DNA of 64,000 bases from Corynebacterium lizhenjunii (GTDB lineage: Bacteria > Actinomycetota > Actinomycetes > Mycobacteriales > Mycobacteriaceae): positions 620,001 to 684,000 of the forward strand of contig NZ_CP064954.1 in the NCBI RefSeq assembly GCF_011038655.2. The letters run 5' to 3'. The position numbers and the translations under genes are program-made. Position 1 is the stretch's first letter; each line of letters opens with the position of its first letter. The notes under the pieces are model-generated. The model saw only the letters and a program-made list of their open reading frames with translations, was not told the DNA's origin and did no database searches. Below are positions 1-7,739 of this stretch, piece after piece.

Positions 1-1
1 C

Positions 2-172
2 AACTCCATCATTGCCTCTGGCGCGCACATCGGTGCCAACGCCCACATTGAGAACTGTGTGGTGGGCGAGGGTGCGACCATCGGCGCGCGTTGTGAGCTG
101 CAGTCCGGCATGCGCGTCTTCCCTGGGGTCAACATCCCGGACGCTGGCATTCGTTTTAGCTCCGACGCCTAG
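2..172 (+). CDS. C-terminus of a sugar-phosphate nucleotidyltransferase (ManC/RmlA2-like), partial
   Basis: The window opens inside this gene; only the last 56 codons are present, ending in TAG. The visible protein is a run of hexapeptide repeats of the left-handed beta-helix type (IIASGAHIGANAHIENCVVG, then VGEGATIGARC), followed by a short tail (IRFSSDA). That fold caps the nucleotidyltransferase domain of mannose-1-phosphate guanylyltransferases and glucose-1-phosphate thymidylyl/adenylyltransferases. In Mycobacterium the gene upstream of whiB2/manB is of this type (Rv3264c) and feeds GDP-mannose to cell-envelope mannosylation, so ManC is the likeliest identity. The catalytic half lies outside the window, so substrate cannot be decided here. 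Confidence 0.65.
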   Translation, partial: NSIIASGAHIGANAHIENCVVGEGATIGARCELQSGMRVFPGVNIPDAGIRFSSDA

Positions 173-184
173 CTTGCCGATGCC
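171..184 (+). repeat. Intergenic copy of the AGCTTGCCGATGCC word
   Basis: The word starts on the last two bases of the preceding stop codon (TAG, 170-172). The same 14 bases recur at 18598, 18613, 26743 and 32326. The core TGCCGATGCC is found in 23 places in the window; see the findings. Confidence 0.8.
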
Positions 185-434
185 GCCACGCTCCCTCCTT
201 GTGAACTGCTCACCGCGGCACCACTATATCTAGTACCCCCGTCGTTTACCCCCTGGGCGGTTTTATCGGTGCAGATGTGACTGGTGTGAAAAACGAGCAG
301 GCAATTGTGGGTTGCGGCTAAAAAAGATCCGCCTGGAGCTTGACGATATTTAGTAGCGCCGGTTAAATCTCTTGTGTGTAAGACGGGGCGCGGCCCCGCG
401 AGTCAAGTGTAACTACGGAGAAAGGACAACAGGC

Positions 435-734
435 GTGGACGACATGGCTAATAACGCCAATCTCCGTGGCGGGGGTTCCGCGGCCTTGTCCCTGGATGAG
501 CTCTTTGGGGCAGTAGAGCAAGAGTGGCAAGATCAGGCACTCTGTGCGCAGACCGATCCGGAGGCCTTTTTCCCGGAAAAAGGCGGCTCTACCCGCGAAG
601 CGAAGCGAATTTGCCAGGCCTGCGCCGTGCGTGATGAGTGCCTGGAGTATGCCCTGGAGCATGATGAGCGCTTCGGGATCTGGGGCGGTCTTTCCGACCG
701 TGAGCGCCGCCGCCTCAAGCGTCAAATCGGCTAA
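435..734 (+). CDS. whiB2: WhiB2-type iron-sulfur transcription regulator
   Basis: A 99-residue Wbl protein. Four cysteines in the family arrangement (LC, then ICQAC, then EC) bind a [4Fe-4S] cluster. They are followed by the G[I/V]WGG turn (GIWGGLSDRERR) and a basic C-terminal tail that contacts DNA or sigma factor. Its place just upstream of DUF3499 and manB matches whiB2 of Mycobacterium (WhcD in Corynebacterium), which controls septation. I chose GTG at 435: GGAGAAAGG at 418-426 is at a good distance from it, whereas the in-frame ATG at 444 is too far from that Shine-Dalgarno. A GC-rich palindrome (GGGGCGCGGCCCCG) lies upstream near 384-397. The 260-bp leader suggests extensive transcriptional control. 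Confidence 0.9.
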   Translation: MDDMANNANLRGGGSAALSLDELFGAVEQEWQDQALCAQTDPEAFFPEKGGSTREAKRICQACAVRDECLEYALEHDERFGIWGGLSDRERRRLKRQIG

Positions 735-740
735 ACCTGC

Positions 741-772
741 CTACCAGTCAAAGCGGGAGTCTATCGTTTGGG
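741..772. repeat. Left 32-bp direct repeat (putative att site)
   Basis: Identical over 32 bases to 1557-1588. It lies 6 bp after the whiB2 stop codon. Read on the minus strand it still encodes QTIDSRFDW and a stop, now detached from its gene. Confidence 0.9.
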
Positions 773-871
773 AGGACTTCGCCCTCAGGCACCGCGGGAA
801 GCGGGTAGGATGAAGCTTCAGATATGGCCTTCGTGCCATTGGGACATCTGGAGTATTTAAAGGAAAGCGTG

Positions 872-1531
872 ATGTCTGATGACTTTGAAGCATCCGATCG
901 CTCAAAAGAAGCGGAAAGTAATCGCCCGTTCCACTCGGGGAAGGGTAATCTACGAGGCGGAAATAGTACGCCCGGAGCAGATTCTCAACGAAGCCTGGGG
1001 GCAAGTGGGACACGAGATGAGGAAGGCGATCAATCAGCTAACCTAAGGCCCGACTGGGCAATTGAAGGAGAGTTGATGGATACAGACGAGGCTCGTCAGT
1101 TCCTCGGCGAGCTGCGTCAAATATCTGCAGAGATGCATTCGGGTCCGATCCCGTCTGCGCGGGAAATGGAGCGATACGAGCGCTCAGTTCCCGGCATTTC
1201 GAGGGATATAATCCGGATGGCTCAAGATGCGGTTGATGCAGCCAATGACGTCACTCGGGCTAATGCAGAAGTTGCGCGCGCTACCGCAGACTCTATTCGT
1301 GCATCATCAACACTCGCGCTCAATCAGCAGCGCGATTTAAGGTGGATATGCTGGGCAATCCTTGTGATTTCTGTGGCATTTGCAGTGGCTGGAATTGCCG
1401 TTCCTGCGGTAGTTGGAACGGTCTTATTCGTCGCGGGTTATGGGGCAATGTTTTTCCAGCCGCGGATGGTTGAGCTATTCAATCCTGAAAGCCGTGCGAG
1501 GAACTCGAAAGCTGACGGCCCTGCGGAGTAG
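872..1531 (+). CDS. DUF2335-like membrane protein carried by the insertion
   Basis: A 219-residue protein. The first ~80 residues are polar and look disordered. Residues ~95-125 hold the segment HSGPIPSAREMERYERSVPG, which resembles the short conserved motif of DUF2335 proteins (P-P-x-x-x-x-x-Y-x-x-x-x-P-G). An alpha-helical, Ala-rich stretch follows, then two close hydrophobic segments at ~160-200. DUF2335 proteins are small predicted membrane proteins often found in phage and mobile regions; their role is unknown to me. I chose ATG 872 because AAAGGAAAG sits at 860-868; an upstream in-frame start at 824 has no such site. Base composition is clearly more AT-rich than the flanking genes, supporting transfer. 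An accessory or defence role is only a guess from its setting. Confidence 0.7.
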   Translation: MSDDFEASDRSKEAESNRPFHSGKGNLRGGNSTPGADSQRSLGASGTRDEEGDQSANLRPDWAIEGELMDTDEARQFLGELRQISAEMHSGPIPSAREMERYERSVPGISRDIIRMAQDAVDAANDVTRANAEVARATADSIRASSTLALNQQRDLRWICWAILVISVAFAVAGIAVPAVVGTVLFVAGYGAMFFQPRMVELFNPESRARNSKADGPAE

Positions 1532-1556
1532 GTGAAAGTCTAGGCGCGGTCCTTGT

Positions 1557-1588
1557 CTACCAGTCAAAGCGGGAGTCTATCGTTTGGG
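1557..1588. repeat. Right 32-bp direct repeat (putative att site) at a gene 3' end
   Basis: Same 32 bases as 741-772. It coincides with the final codons and stop of the minus-strand metallopeptidase-family gene. Confidence 0.9.
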
Positions 1589-2015
1589 GCTCAACGTTGA
1601 GGTAGACCGCAACCAGGGCAATTAACACGGTGCTGATGAGCTCGGCGCGCTCAGTGTGGGTCACGCAGCGCTGCTCAATAGGCATGCGAAAGAGCACCAT
1701 GCGGGCGCGGGTGGGCTGTCCCTGGGCGTCCACGCCGGCGGGCAGCAGGCGGCCGAGGGGGACGGGTCCGTCGGCCACGATTTCATCGGGAAGCACAGTC
1801 ATATCTGCGCGCAGACGCATGCGCGGGACGGTATCTACGGCCACGTCTAAGCCAGCGAGCTCGTTGATGAAAGCATTGTGGATGGGGGCGTAGGCTTCGA
1901 GGACGGCGGCATCAAAAAGCTGCGCCCGGGAGCGGTAACGGGGAGTCTGCGGTGCCACTAGGGGACCGCGCGCGCCCCGGCCGTGGCGATTGCGGGCGGG
2001 GCGGATGTGAGTCAT
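1557..2015 (-). CDS. Metallopeptidase-family (Zincin_1-like) protein, Rv3259 type
   Basis: A 152-residue protein with the actinobacterial family pattern RNRHGRGARGPLVAPQTP at the N-terminus, then LEAYAPIHNAFINELAGLDV, then VPLGRLLPAGVD and QPTRARMVLFR. The family is annotated as zincin-like metallopeptidase, but I see no HExxH motif in this copy; the equivalent C-terminal segment reads AVYLNVEPQTIDS. Protease activity is therefore doubtful. The position between whiB2 and the divergent DUF3499 gene matches Rv3259 in Mycobacterium. ATG 2015 has a minus-strand TAAGAT box 7 bp in front and no Shine-Dalgarno, so it is probably leaderless. Its last 32 bases served as the insertion site described above. 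Confidence 0.75.
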   Translation of the reverse strand: MTHIRPARNRHGRGARGPLVAPQTPRYRSRAQLFDAAVLEAYAPIHNAFINELAGLDVAVDTVPRMRLRADMTVLPDEIVADGPVPLGRLLPAGVDAQGQPTRARMVLFRMPIEQRCVTHTERAELISTVLIALVAVYLNVEPQTIDSRFDW

Positions 2016-2120
2016 GCATGCAATCTTAAGACCGGGACGCGCCCGGCGGGGCTACACCACGCCGCGCCGCGCGAAGTACTTGACCCGCGGGCCAGGACAG
2101 AAGGGCTAGACTCTAGCAGC

Positions 2121-2576
2121 GTGACTGATCAACGGCAATGCTCCCGCCCCGGCTGCCGCCGCCCGGCTGTAGCCACGCTGACCTACGCGTATGCGGAACA
2201 AACCGCAGTGGTCGGCCCCTTGGCACAGGAGAAGGACCCGCATAGCTGGGACTTGTGTGAACATCACTCGTCGCGGATTACCGCTCCGCACGGCTGGGAG
2301 ATGGTGCGCGTGGATCACATTGAACTCGACGAAGATGACGATGACCTGCTGGGCCTGGCCGAGCTGGTGGGCGCAGGGGAGCGCGTGACGGAGAATCTGG
2401 GCGCTGACGGGGATCCCATCGAATACAGCCCCACCTTCGATGGGGCGGACCCGCAGAACTCTAACCACCCGGTGTTTCGTATGCGGCGGGTGGCCGACGT
2501 GCGGGCGGCGCGGCGTTCCCACCTGTCGGTGGTGCCAGATGAGGCAAGCGCTCATGGCGAGGATCCGCAAGATTAG
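2121..2576 (+). CDS. DUF3499 family protein
   Basis: A 151-residue protein, probably zinc-binding at its N-terminus: CSRPGCRRPA, then WDLCEHH, give a C-x4-C ... C-x2-H pattern. The middle is acidic (ELDEDDDD). DUF3499 is an actinobacterial family of unknown function found next to manB (Rv3258c in M. tuberculosis), as here. I start at GTG 2121 because the first recognisable family residues (VTDQRQCSRPGC) begin there and a TAGACT -10 box lies at 2107-2112, 8 bp upstream, with no Shine-Dalgarno. The reading frame stays open upstream to 1983, but that part has no family match that I recognise. Confidence 0.8.
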   Translation: MTDQRQCSRPGCRRPAVATLTYAYAEQTAVVGPLAQEKDPHSWDLCEHHSSRITAPHGWEMVRVDHIELDEDDDDLLGLAELVGAGERVTENLGADGDPIEYSPTFDGADPQNSNHPVFRMRRVADVRAARRSHLSVVPDEASAHGEDPQD

Positions 2577-2608
2577 ACGCGGCTGCGACCTTGCTAGGCT
2601 TAATAGCC

Positions 2609-3976
2609 ATGCGTACTCGTGAACAGCTGGATGCTGTAATTAAGGCCTATGACGTTCGTGGTGTAGTTGGCGAAGATATTGACGCGGCGTTTGTGCGGGA
2701 TACCGGCGCCGCGTTTGCGCACATTCTGCGCGGCGAAGGCGAGTCCACCGTGGCCGTAGGCTACGACATGCGCCCGTCTTCGCCGGAGTTGTCGCAGGCC
2801 TTTGCAGAAGGCGTGAACTCGCAGGGCCTGGACGTGATTATGGTGGGCCTGGCTTCTACCGATGAGCTCTATTTTGCCGCCGGCCAGCTGGGGTGCGCAG
2901 GCGCCATGTTTACCGCTTCTCACAATCCGGCGAAGTACAACGGCATCAAGCTGTGTCGCGCGGGGGCGGTGCCGGTAGGTCAGGCCACGGGCCTGGACGC
3001 CATTAAAGACATGCTGGTCGCGGGCGTGCCGGAGTGGGATGGCGCGCAGGGCAGTGTTGCCCAGCGCGACGTGCTGGAAGATTACGCCAAGTTCTTGCGT
3101 TCCTTGGTGCTGCTGGAGGACTCGCGCCCGCTGACTGTGTCTGTCGATGCCGCCAATGGCATGGGTGGCCACACCGTCCCCGCCGTCTTTGCGGGGTTGC
3201 CCTTCGATGTGCGGGAGCTGTACTTCGAGCTCGATGGCACCTTCCCCAACCATGAGGCCAACCCGCTGGACCCGAAGAACCTGGTGGACTTGCAGAAGTT
3301 CACCGTGGAGCAAGGGGCTGATATTGGCCTGGCGTTTGACGGGGACGCGGACCGCTGCTTTGTGGTAGATGAGCTGGGCCAGCCGGTTTCGCCTTCCGCC
3401 ATTTGTGCACTGGTGGCGCAGCGTTACCTGGAGAAGTTCCCGGGTGCGACCGTCATCCACAACTTGATTACCTCCAAAACGGTTCCGGAGTTGATTGCAG
3501 AAAACGGTGGCAAGCCGGTGCGCACCCGCGTGGGCCACTCCTTTATCAAGGCGCAGATGGCTGCAGAAAACGCTGTCTTCGGTGGCGAGCACTCCGCTCA
3601 CTACTACTTCCAGGAATTCTGGAATGCAGATTCCGGCATGTTGGCTGCCATGCACGTCTTGGCCGCGCTGGGTGAGTCTGACCAGCCGCTGAGCAAACTG
3701 ATGGCCCAGTACTCCCGCTATGAGGCATCCGGGGAAATCAACTCCACCGTTGCTGACCAGCAAGCCACCACCCAGGCGGTGCTCGACGCCTTTGCCCAGC
3801 GCACCGAGTCTGTGGACGAACTCGACGGTGTCACTGTACAGCTCGCGGGAACCAAGGCCTGGTTTAACGTGCGGGCTTCCAATACAGAGCCGCTGTTGCG
3901 TCTCAACGTCGAGGCCCCCACCAAGGCCGAGGTGGACGAACTCGTCGCCGAGATTCTGGGGATCATCCGGGCCTAG
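2609..3976 (+). CDS. manB: Phosphomannomutase/phosphoglucomutase
   Basis: A 455-residue enzyme of the alpha-D-phosphohexomutase family, converting mannose-6-phosphate to mannose-1-phosphate for GDP-mannose synthesis. The phosphoserine loop TASHNP (residues ~109-114), the metal loop DGDADR (~250) and the phosphate-binding C-terminal segment RASNTEPLLR are all visible. With manA at 11.2 kb and the nucleotidyltransferase at the window start it supplies precursors for lipomannan, phosphatidylinositol mannosides and glycoproteins. ATG 2609 follows a TAGGCT box (2595-2600) by 8 bp without a Shine-Dalgarno, so a leaderless start is likely. In Mycobacterium manB is followed directly by the tobH-like gene and manA; here the sulfite cluster separates them. 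Confidence 0.92.
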   Translation: MRTREQLDAVIKAYDVRGVVGEDIDAAFVRDTGAAFAHILRGEGESTVAVGYDMRPSSPELSQAFAEGVNSQGLDVIMVGLASTDELYFAAGQLGCAGAMFTASHNPAKYNGIKLCRAGAVPVGQATGLDAIKDMLVAGVPEWDGAQGSVAQRDVLEDYAKFLRSLVLLEDSRPLTVSVDAANGMGGHTVPAVFAGLPFDVRELYFELDGTFPNHEANPLDPKNLVDLQKFTVEQGADIGLAFDGDADRCFVVDELGQPVSPSAICALVAQRYLEKFPGATVIHNLITSKTVPELIAENGGKPVRTRVGHSFIKAQMAAENAVFGGEHSAHYYFQEFWNADSGMLAAMHVLAALGESDQPLSKLMAQYSRYEASGEINSTVADQQATTQAVLDAFAQRTESVDELDGVTVQLAGTKAWFNVRASNTEPLLRLNVEAPTKAEVDELVAEILGIIRA

Positions 3977-4150
3977 CCTCGGCGACGTCTAGCCGCGTCG
4001 CAGCTTAGCTCCGGCTCGTGCCTTCGCACTAGCGACGCTTAGCCTCGGCGGTGCCTAGGCTGCCTGTGGGGTTTGCGCTAGCGGTGCCCTAGCCCAGCGG
4101 CGGCGGGGCTGGATGGGCCACGAAGAAAGGCGCTAGCGGGTGGGGGAGGG

Positions 4151-4160
4151 GGCATCGGCA
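4151..4160 (-). repeat. Intergenic copy of TGCCGATGCC (reverse orientation)
   Basis: GGGGGCATCGGCAGACTGGG in the 216-bp spacer between the convergent manB and fpr genes. The rest of this spacer holds short CTAGCnnCG-like iterations and no gene that I can see. Confidence 0.75.
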
Positions 4161-4192
4161 GACTGGGCCTGGTTGATTGGAGCCTGGTTGGT

Positions 4193-5545
4193 TTAGGCCT
4201 GGCCGCGGGAGTGGGTGACCATTTCCTCCCATTCAACGTACTTCTTGCGCTCACGGCCCTCGGCCTCGCCTAGGGCGCGCTCAGCGGCATCGAGGTTCTT
4301 CCAGCTCTCCCAGGTCAGGTACTCGTGGCCTTTGGCCTCCAACAACTCAGTGATGTCCGCATCGGTGGAGTGGGTCAGCTTGCCAGCCTCGTAGTCCTCC
4401 ACCAGCATGCCGATGGTCTCCGTCGCATCCGACTTGGTGTTGCCAATCAGGCCCACGGGGCCTCGCTTAATCCAGCCCGTGGCGTAGAGGCCCGGAACAA
4501 TCTCGCCATCCAGGCCGACAACGTGGCCGCCGTCGTTGTTGATAACGTCCTTGGCGGCGTTGAAGGGCACGCCCTCGACGGCATCGGAACGGTAGCCCAC
4601 CGCAAGGTAGACGGCCTGGACGGGCCACTCGGTGAACTTGCCAGTGCCGCGAACACTGCCGTCGCCGGTCAGCTCCGTGCGCTCCGTCTTGATGCCCGTG
4701 ACCTTGCCGTTTTCGCCCAGAATCTCCACTGGCTGCTCGAAGAGATGGATTTGCAGAGTGTGCGGGGCGTCCTTGGGCTCGCGGATGGCGTACTGCTCCA
4801 GAATCTGGCAGACCTGGTCTTGGGACTTGGAGGCGGCGCGGGCTTCCAAGGAGGCCTCGTCGTAGTCGATGTCCTCCGGGTCAACCACCACGTTGATGGT
4901 GTCAGAGTGGTCCAGCTCCTTGAGCTCCAGCGGGGTGAACTTGGCTTGGGCGGGGCCGCGGCGGCCGAAGACGCGCACGGTTTCGGCTTGGCTCTTGGCC
5001 AGAGACTCGTAGACATTATCCGGGATTTCGGTGACCTTGAGTTCGTCGCCGGTCTTGGCCAGAATGCGAGCGACGTCTAGGCCCACGTTGCCCACGCCCA
5101 CCACGGCGACCTCGCGGGCGGAGAGATCCCAGTTGCGCTCGAAGCGGGGGTTGCCGTCGTAGAAGCCCACAAACTCGCCGGCGCCGTGAACGCCTTCTAG
5201 ATCTGCGCCGGGGATGTCCATGGTGCGGTCGCCCACGGCACCGGTGGCGAAGATGATGGCGTCGTAGTGCTCCTGGAGCTGCTCCACGGTCAGGTCGCGG
5301 CCGATGTGGATGTTGGACAGCAGGCGGATCTGCGGGGTTTCAAGCACGCGGTGCAGGGAGTTGATAATGCCCTTGATGCGCGGGTGGTCCGGGGCTACGC
5401 CGTAGCGGATGAGGCCGAAGGGGGCGGGCATCTGCTCAATTAGGTCAATTGCGACGTTGCCGCCCAGCTTCTTTACCAGGATGTCGGAGGCGTAAATGCC
5501 AGCTGGACCTGCGCCGATGACGGCGACGCGCAAAGGGGAAGTCAT
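4193..5545 (-). CDS. fprA: FprA-type ferredoxin/flavodoxin NADP+ reductase
   Basis: A 450-residue FAD- and NADPH-binding reductase. The FAD-binding GxGxxG motif VAVIGAGPAGIYAS is at the N-terminus, the NADPH motif VAVVGVGNVGLDVAR is at ~155-170, and GLIRYGVAPDH and a late ATGWIKRGPVGLIGN segment are typical of the FprA/adrenodoxin-reductase family. It lies divergently from sir, and in C. glutamicum the homologue (fpr2) belongs to the same sulfur-assimilation cluster. The inferred role is to move electrons from NADPH to the sulfite reductase through a ferredoxin-like carrier. ATG 5545 was chosen because the FAD motif begins a few residues later; AGAGAG lies in front. The alternative start at 5596 adds 17 unconserved residues. 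Confidence 0.88.
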   Translation of the reverse strand: MTSPLRVAVIGAGPAGIYASDILVKKLGGNVAIDLIEQMPAPFGLIRYGVAPDHPRIKGIINSLHRVLETPQIRLLSNIHIGRDLTVEQLQEHYDAIIFATGAVGDRTMDIPGADLEGVHGAGEFVGFYDGNPRFERNWDLSAREVAVVGVGNVGLDVARILAKTGDELKVTEIPDNVYESLAKSQAETVRVFGRRGPAQAKFTPLELKELDHSDTINVVVDPEDIDYDEASLEARAASKSQDQVCQILEQYAIREPKDAPHTLQIHLFEQPVEILGENGKVTGIKTERTELTGDGSVRGTGKFTEWPVQAVYLAVGYRSDAVEGVPFNAAKDVINNDGGHVVGLDGEIVPGLYATGWIKRGPVGLIGNTKSDATETIGMLVEDYEAGKLTHSTDADITELLEAKGHEYLTWESWKNLDAAERALGEAEGRERKKYVEWEEMVTHSRGQA

Positions 5546-5671
5546 ACAAGCTCTCTTTTCCGTTGGGGGAGGTTGGTATATCAGCCCTTCATTCAACTCA
5601 TTTTTGACTGGCCCGGCAAGTCCACTATTTTCATTCGCTGCAAAGTGCCAGGTAGTGGGGTATGAATTTTA

Positions 5672-5687
5672 AAGACAGAGCGGTCTA
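5672..5687. promoter_or_regulatory. Likely McbR operator between fpr and sir
   Basis: The sequence AAGAC-N6-GTCTA matches the published corynebacterial McbR consensus TAGAC-N6-GTCTA in nine of ten fixed positions. McbR represses sulfur and methionine metabolism genes, including this cluster, in C. glutamicum. The site lies in the 262-bp divergent region, where it could serve both fpr and sir. Identification is by motif only. Confidence 0.65.
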
Positions 5688-5732
5688 GATTGTATGAACT
5701 TAGCGGTATGGCTAGCGTGATGGAACAACAGG

Positions 5733-5788
5733 CAACGATTAACCAGCATCCATTACCCAGCAACGATTACCCAGCAACGATTAACCAG
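5733..5788 (+). repeat. Four tandem 14-bp units upstream of sir
   Basis: Units are CAACGATTAACCAG (5733), a diverged CATCCATTACCCAG (5747), CAACGATTACCCAG (5761) and CAACGATTAACCAG (5775). They fill the leader between the probable promoter and the AAAGGAAG Shine-Dalgarno at 5789-5796. Confidence 0.85.
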
Positions 5789-5807
5789 CAAAGGAAGCGC
5801 CACCCCC

Positions 5808-7490
5808 ATGACTGCGACCACCACCCGTGCTAGCCGTACTCCTCGCGCCAAGAAGCCTGAAGGCCAATGGAAAGTCGACGGCACTACGCCGTTGAATGCC
5901 GACGAGGAGATCAAGCAGCAAGACGGCGGACTCTCCGCCCGTCAACGAGTCATTGATATCTATTCGAAGCAGGGCTTTTCTTCCATCCCGCCGGAGGATC
6001 TGGCGCCGCGCTTTAAGTGGCTCGGCCTCTACACCCAGCGCAAGCAGAACCTGGGCGGGGAGCTCACCGCGCAGCTGTCTAACCCGGAGCTGCAGGATGA
6101 GTACTTCATGATGCGCGTGCGCTTCGACGGCGGCCGCGCCACCCCGGAGCAGCTGCGCGTGGTGGGCGAAATCTCTCGCGACTATGCTCGCTCTACCGCG
6201 GACTTCACGGACCGGCAAAATATCCAGCTGCACTGGATTCGCATCGAAGACGTGCCCACTATTTGGGAAAAGCTCAACGCGGTGGGCCTGGATACCATGA
6301 TGGGCTGCGGTGACGTGCCGCGCGTTATTCTGGGCTCGCCGGTGGCGGGTGTGGCCAAGGATGAGATTATCGACGCCACCCCGGCCATCGAGGAAATTGT
6401 GCGCGACTACCTGCCGCGCGAGGATATCCATAATCTTCCCCGCAAGTTTAAGTCCGCGATTTCTGGCAACGTCCGCCAGGACGTGACCCACGAAATCCAG
6501 GATGTGTCCTTTGTGGGCACCACCCACCCGGAGTTGGGCGCGGGTTTTGACTGCTTTGTAGGCGGCGGGTTGTCCACTAACCCCATGCTGGCGCGTTCCT
6601 TGGGTGTCTTTGTTCCCCTGGAGCGCGTGGCGGAAGTCTGGTACGGCGTGGTGCAAATCTTCCGCGATTACGGCTACCGTCGGCTGCGCAACCGCGCCCG
6701 CCTGAAGTTCCTGGTGGCCGAGTGGGGTGCAGAAAAGTTCTTGCAGGTCCTTGAAGACGAGTACCTCGATGCCCCGTTAGTTCGCAACGCCCCTGTCCAA
6801 CCACATCTGGGCAATCGTGACCACGTTGGTGTCCACGAGCAGCAAGACGGCCGCTTCTACGTGGGCGTTAAGCCCACGGTGGGCCACGCCACGGGTGAAC
6901 AACTCATTGAGATCGCCCAGGTAGCCCAGGACTTTGGCATCCAGCGCATCCGAACCACGCCCATGAAGGAATTGCTCTTCCTGGACGTGGAGGAAGCCGA
7001 TGTCGCCCCGCTGCAAGCTGCGCTCGAGCGCACTGGGCTGTATGCGAACCCTTCGGAGTTCCGCCGCGGCATCATCTCCTGTACCGGCCTGGAATTTTGC
7101 AAGCTGGCCCACGCCACCACCAAGTCCCGTGCCATCGAGTTGGTCGATGACGTCGAAGAAGCCCTCGGCGACCTCGACGTGCCCATCTCTATCTCCCTTA
7201 ACGGCTGCCCCAACGCGTGCGCCCGCTCGCAGGTCTCCGACATCGGCTTCAAGGGCCAGACGGTCACCGACGCCGACGGCAACCGCGTGGAGGGTTTCCA
7301 GGTCCACCTGGGCGGTGCGCTGGGCTTGGGTGAGGAAGCTTTCGGCCGCAAGCTGCGCGGCCACAAGGTTCTCGCCTCTGAGGTCAGCGACTACGTCATC
7401 CGCGTGGTGGGCAACTTCCAGCAAGACCGCCAGCCGGGCGAGTCCTTCCAGCAGTGGGCCGTGCGCGCCGACGAGGAGTTGTTGCAGTAA
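5808..7490 (+). CDS. sir: Ferredoxin-dependent assimilatory sulfite reductase
   Basis: A 560-residue siroheme/[4Fe-4S] reductase that makes sulfide from sulfite with six electrons. Cluster ligands are visible as CTGLEFC and NGCPNAC (residues ~425-475). Two nitrite/sulfite reductase ferredoxin-like half-domains are recognisable (FTDRQNIQLHWI near the N-terminus and TTPMKELLFLDV in the second half), with FKSAISG in the first siroheme-binding lobe. The gene is called cysI in C. glutamicum. It overlaps cysX by one base (TAATG) and begins an operon with the siroheme and transport genes downstream. ATG 5808 follows AAAGGAAG at 5789. A possible McbR operator and a 14-bp tandem repeat lie upstream. 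Confidence 0.93.
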   Translation: MTATTTRASRTPRAKKPEGQWKVDGTTPLNADEEIKQQDGGLSARQRVIDIYSKQGFSSIPPEDLAPRFKWLGLYTQRKQNLGGELTAQLSNPELQDEYFMMRVRFDGGRATPEQLRVVGEISRDYARSTADFTDRQNIQLHWIRIEDVPTIWEKLNAVGLDTMMGCGDVPRVILGSPVAGVAKDEIIDATPAIEEIVRDYLPREDIHNLPRKFKSAISGNVRQDVTHEIQDVSFVGTTHPELGAGFDCFVGGGLSTNPMLARSLGVFVPLERVAEVWYGVVQIFRDYGYRRLRNRARLKFLVAEWGAEKFLQVLEDEYLDAPLVRNAPVQPHLGNRDHVGVHEQQDGRFYVGVKPTVGHATGEQLIEIAQVAQDFGIQRIRTTPMKELLFLDVEEADVAPLQAALERTGLYANPSEFRRGIISCTGLEFCKLAHATTKSRAIELVDDVEEALGDLDVPISISLNGCPNACARSQVSDIGFKGQTVTDADGNRVEGFQVHLGGALGLGEEAFGRKLRGHKVLASEVSDYVIRVVGNFQQDRQPGESFQQWAVRADEELLQ

Positions 7491-7738
7491 TGGAATTTCG
7501 CCGCGAACCCAATCCCAATCGCAATCACCCCACTCATTGCCCCTATTGCGCCTCGACCGCGCTGTTTCCGGACACGGAGGGCGACTTCGCCTGGAATTGC
7601 CGCGAGTGCTTGCGGGTGTTTTCGGTGCTCTTCCACGGCCAAAATGCTGCCCCCGCTCCGGCGGCACCGGCCCCGTCGTCGGCCCAGGCGCTGGCGGATT
7701 CTCTGCGCCGCCGCGGCCACACCCCGGGAGGTAACTGA
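7490..7738 (+). CDS. cysX: CysX-like small Cys-rich protein
   Basis: An 82-residue protein with two CxxC pairs, HCPYCAS and NCRECLR, spaced by ~18 residues, like a zinc ribbon or small iron-sulfur protein. In C. glutamicum the gene after cysI is cysX, thought to be a ferredoxin-like electron carrier between Fpr2 and sulfite reductase; the same position here supports that name. The C-terminal half is Ala/Pro-rich and not informative. Start ATG 7490 overlaps the sir stop codon, indicating translational coupling. Whether the four cysteines bind a cluster or zinc cannot be told from sequence. Confidence 0.75.
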   Translation: MEFRREPNPNRNHPTHCPYCASTALFPDTEGDFAWNCRECLRVFSVLFHGQNAAPAPAAPAPSSAQALADSLRRRGHTPGGN

Positions 7739-7739
7739 G

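Larger units (their letters stand above)
741..1588. mobile_element. One-gene insertion bounded by 32-bp direct repeats
   Basis: Positions 741-772 and 1557-1588 carry the same 32 bases, starting CTACCAGTCAAAGC and ending ATCGTTTGGG. The right copy is exactly the last ten codons, with stop, of the minus-strand metallopeptidase gene (ending QTIDSRFDW). The left copy is a detached duplicate of that 3' end. The 784 bp between them hold one gene with visibly lower GC and a different codon style from its neighbours. In the mycobacterial order nothing lies here between whiB2 and the metallopeptidase gene. This is the footprint of site-specific insertion at a gene's 3' end with the gene restored. No integrase or transposase is encoded inside, so movement would have to be in trans, or this is a deletion remnant. 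Confidence 0.75.

Noticed and set aside
741..1013. Minus-strand 90-codon frame ending QTIDSRFDW as a second metallopeptidase copy
   Set aside because: Only its last ten codons match the real gene; the rest is unrelated sequence, so it is the detached repeat and not a gene.
5733..5788. Possible CRISPR or iteron array
   Set aside because: The units are directly adjacent with no unique spacers, no cas genes or replication gene are near, and the unit is only 14 bp.
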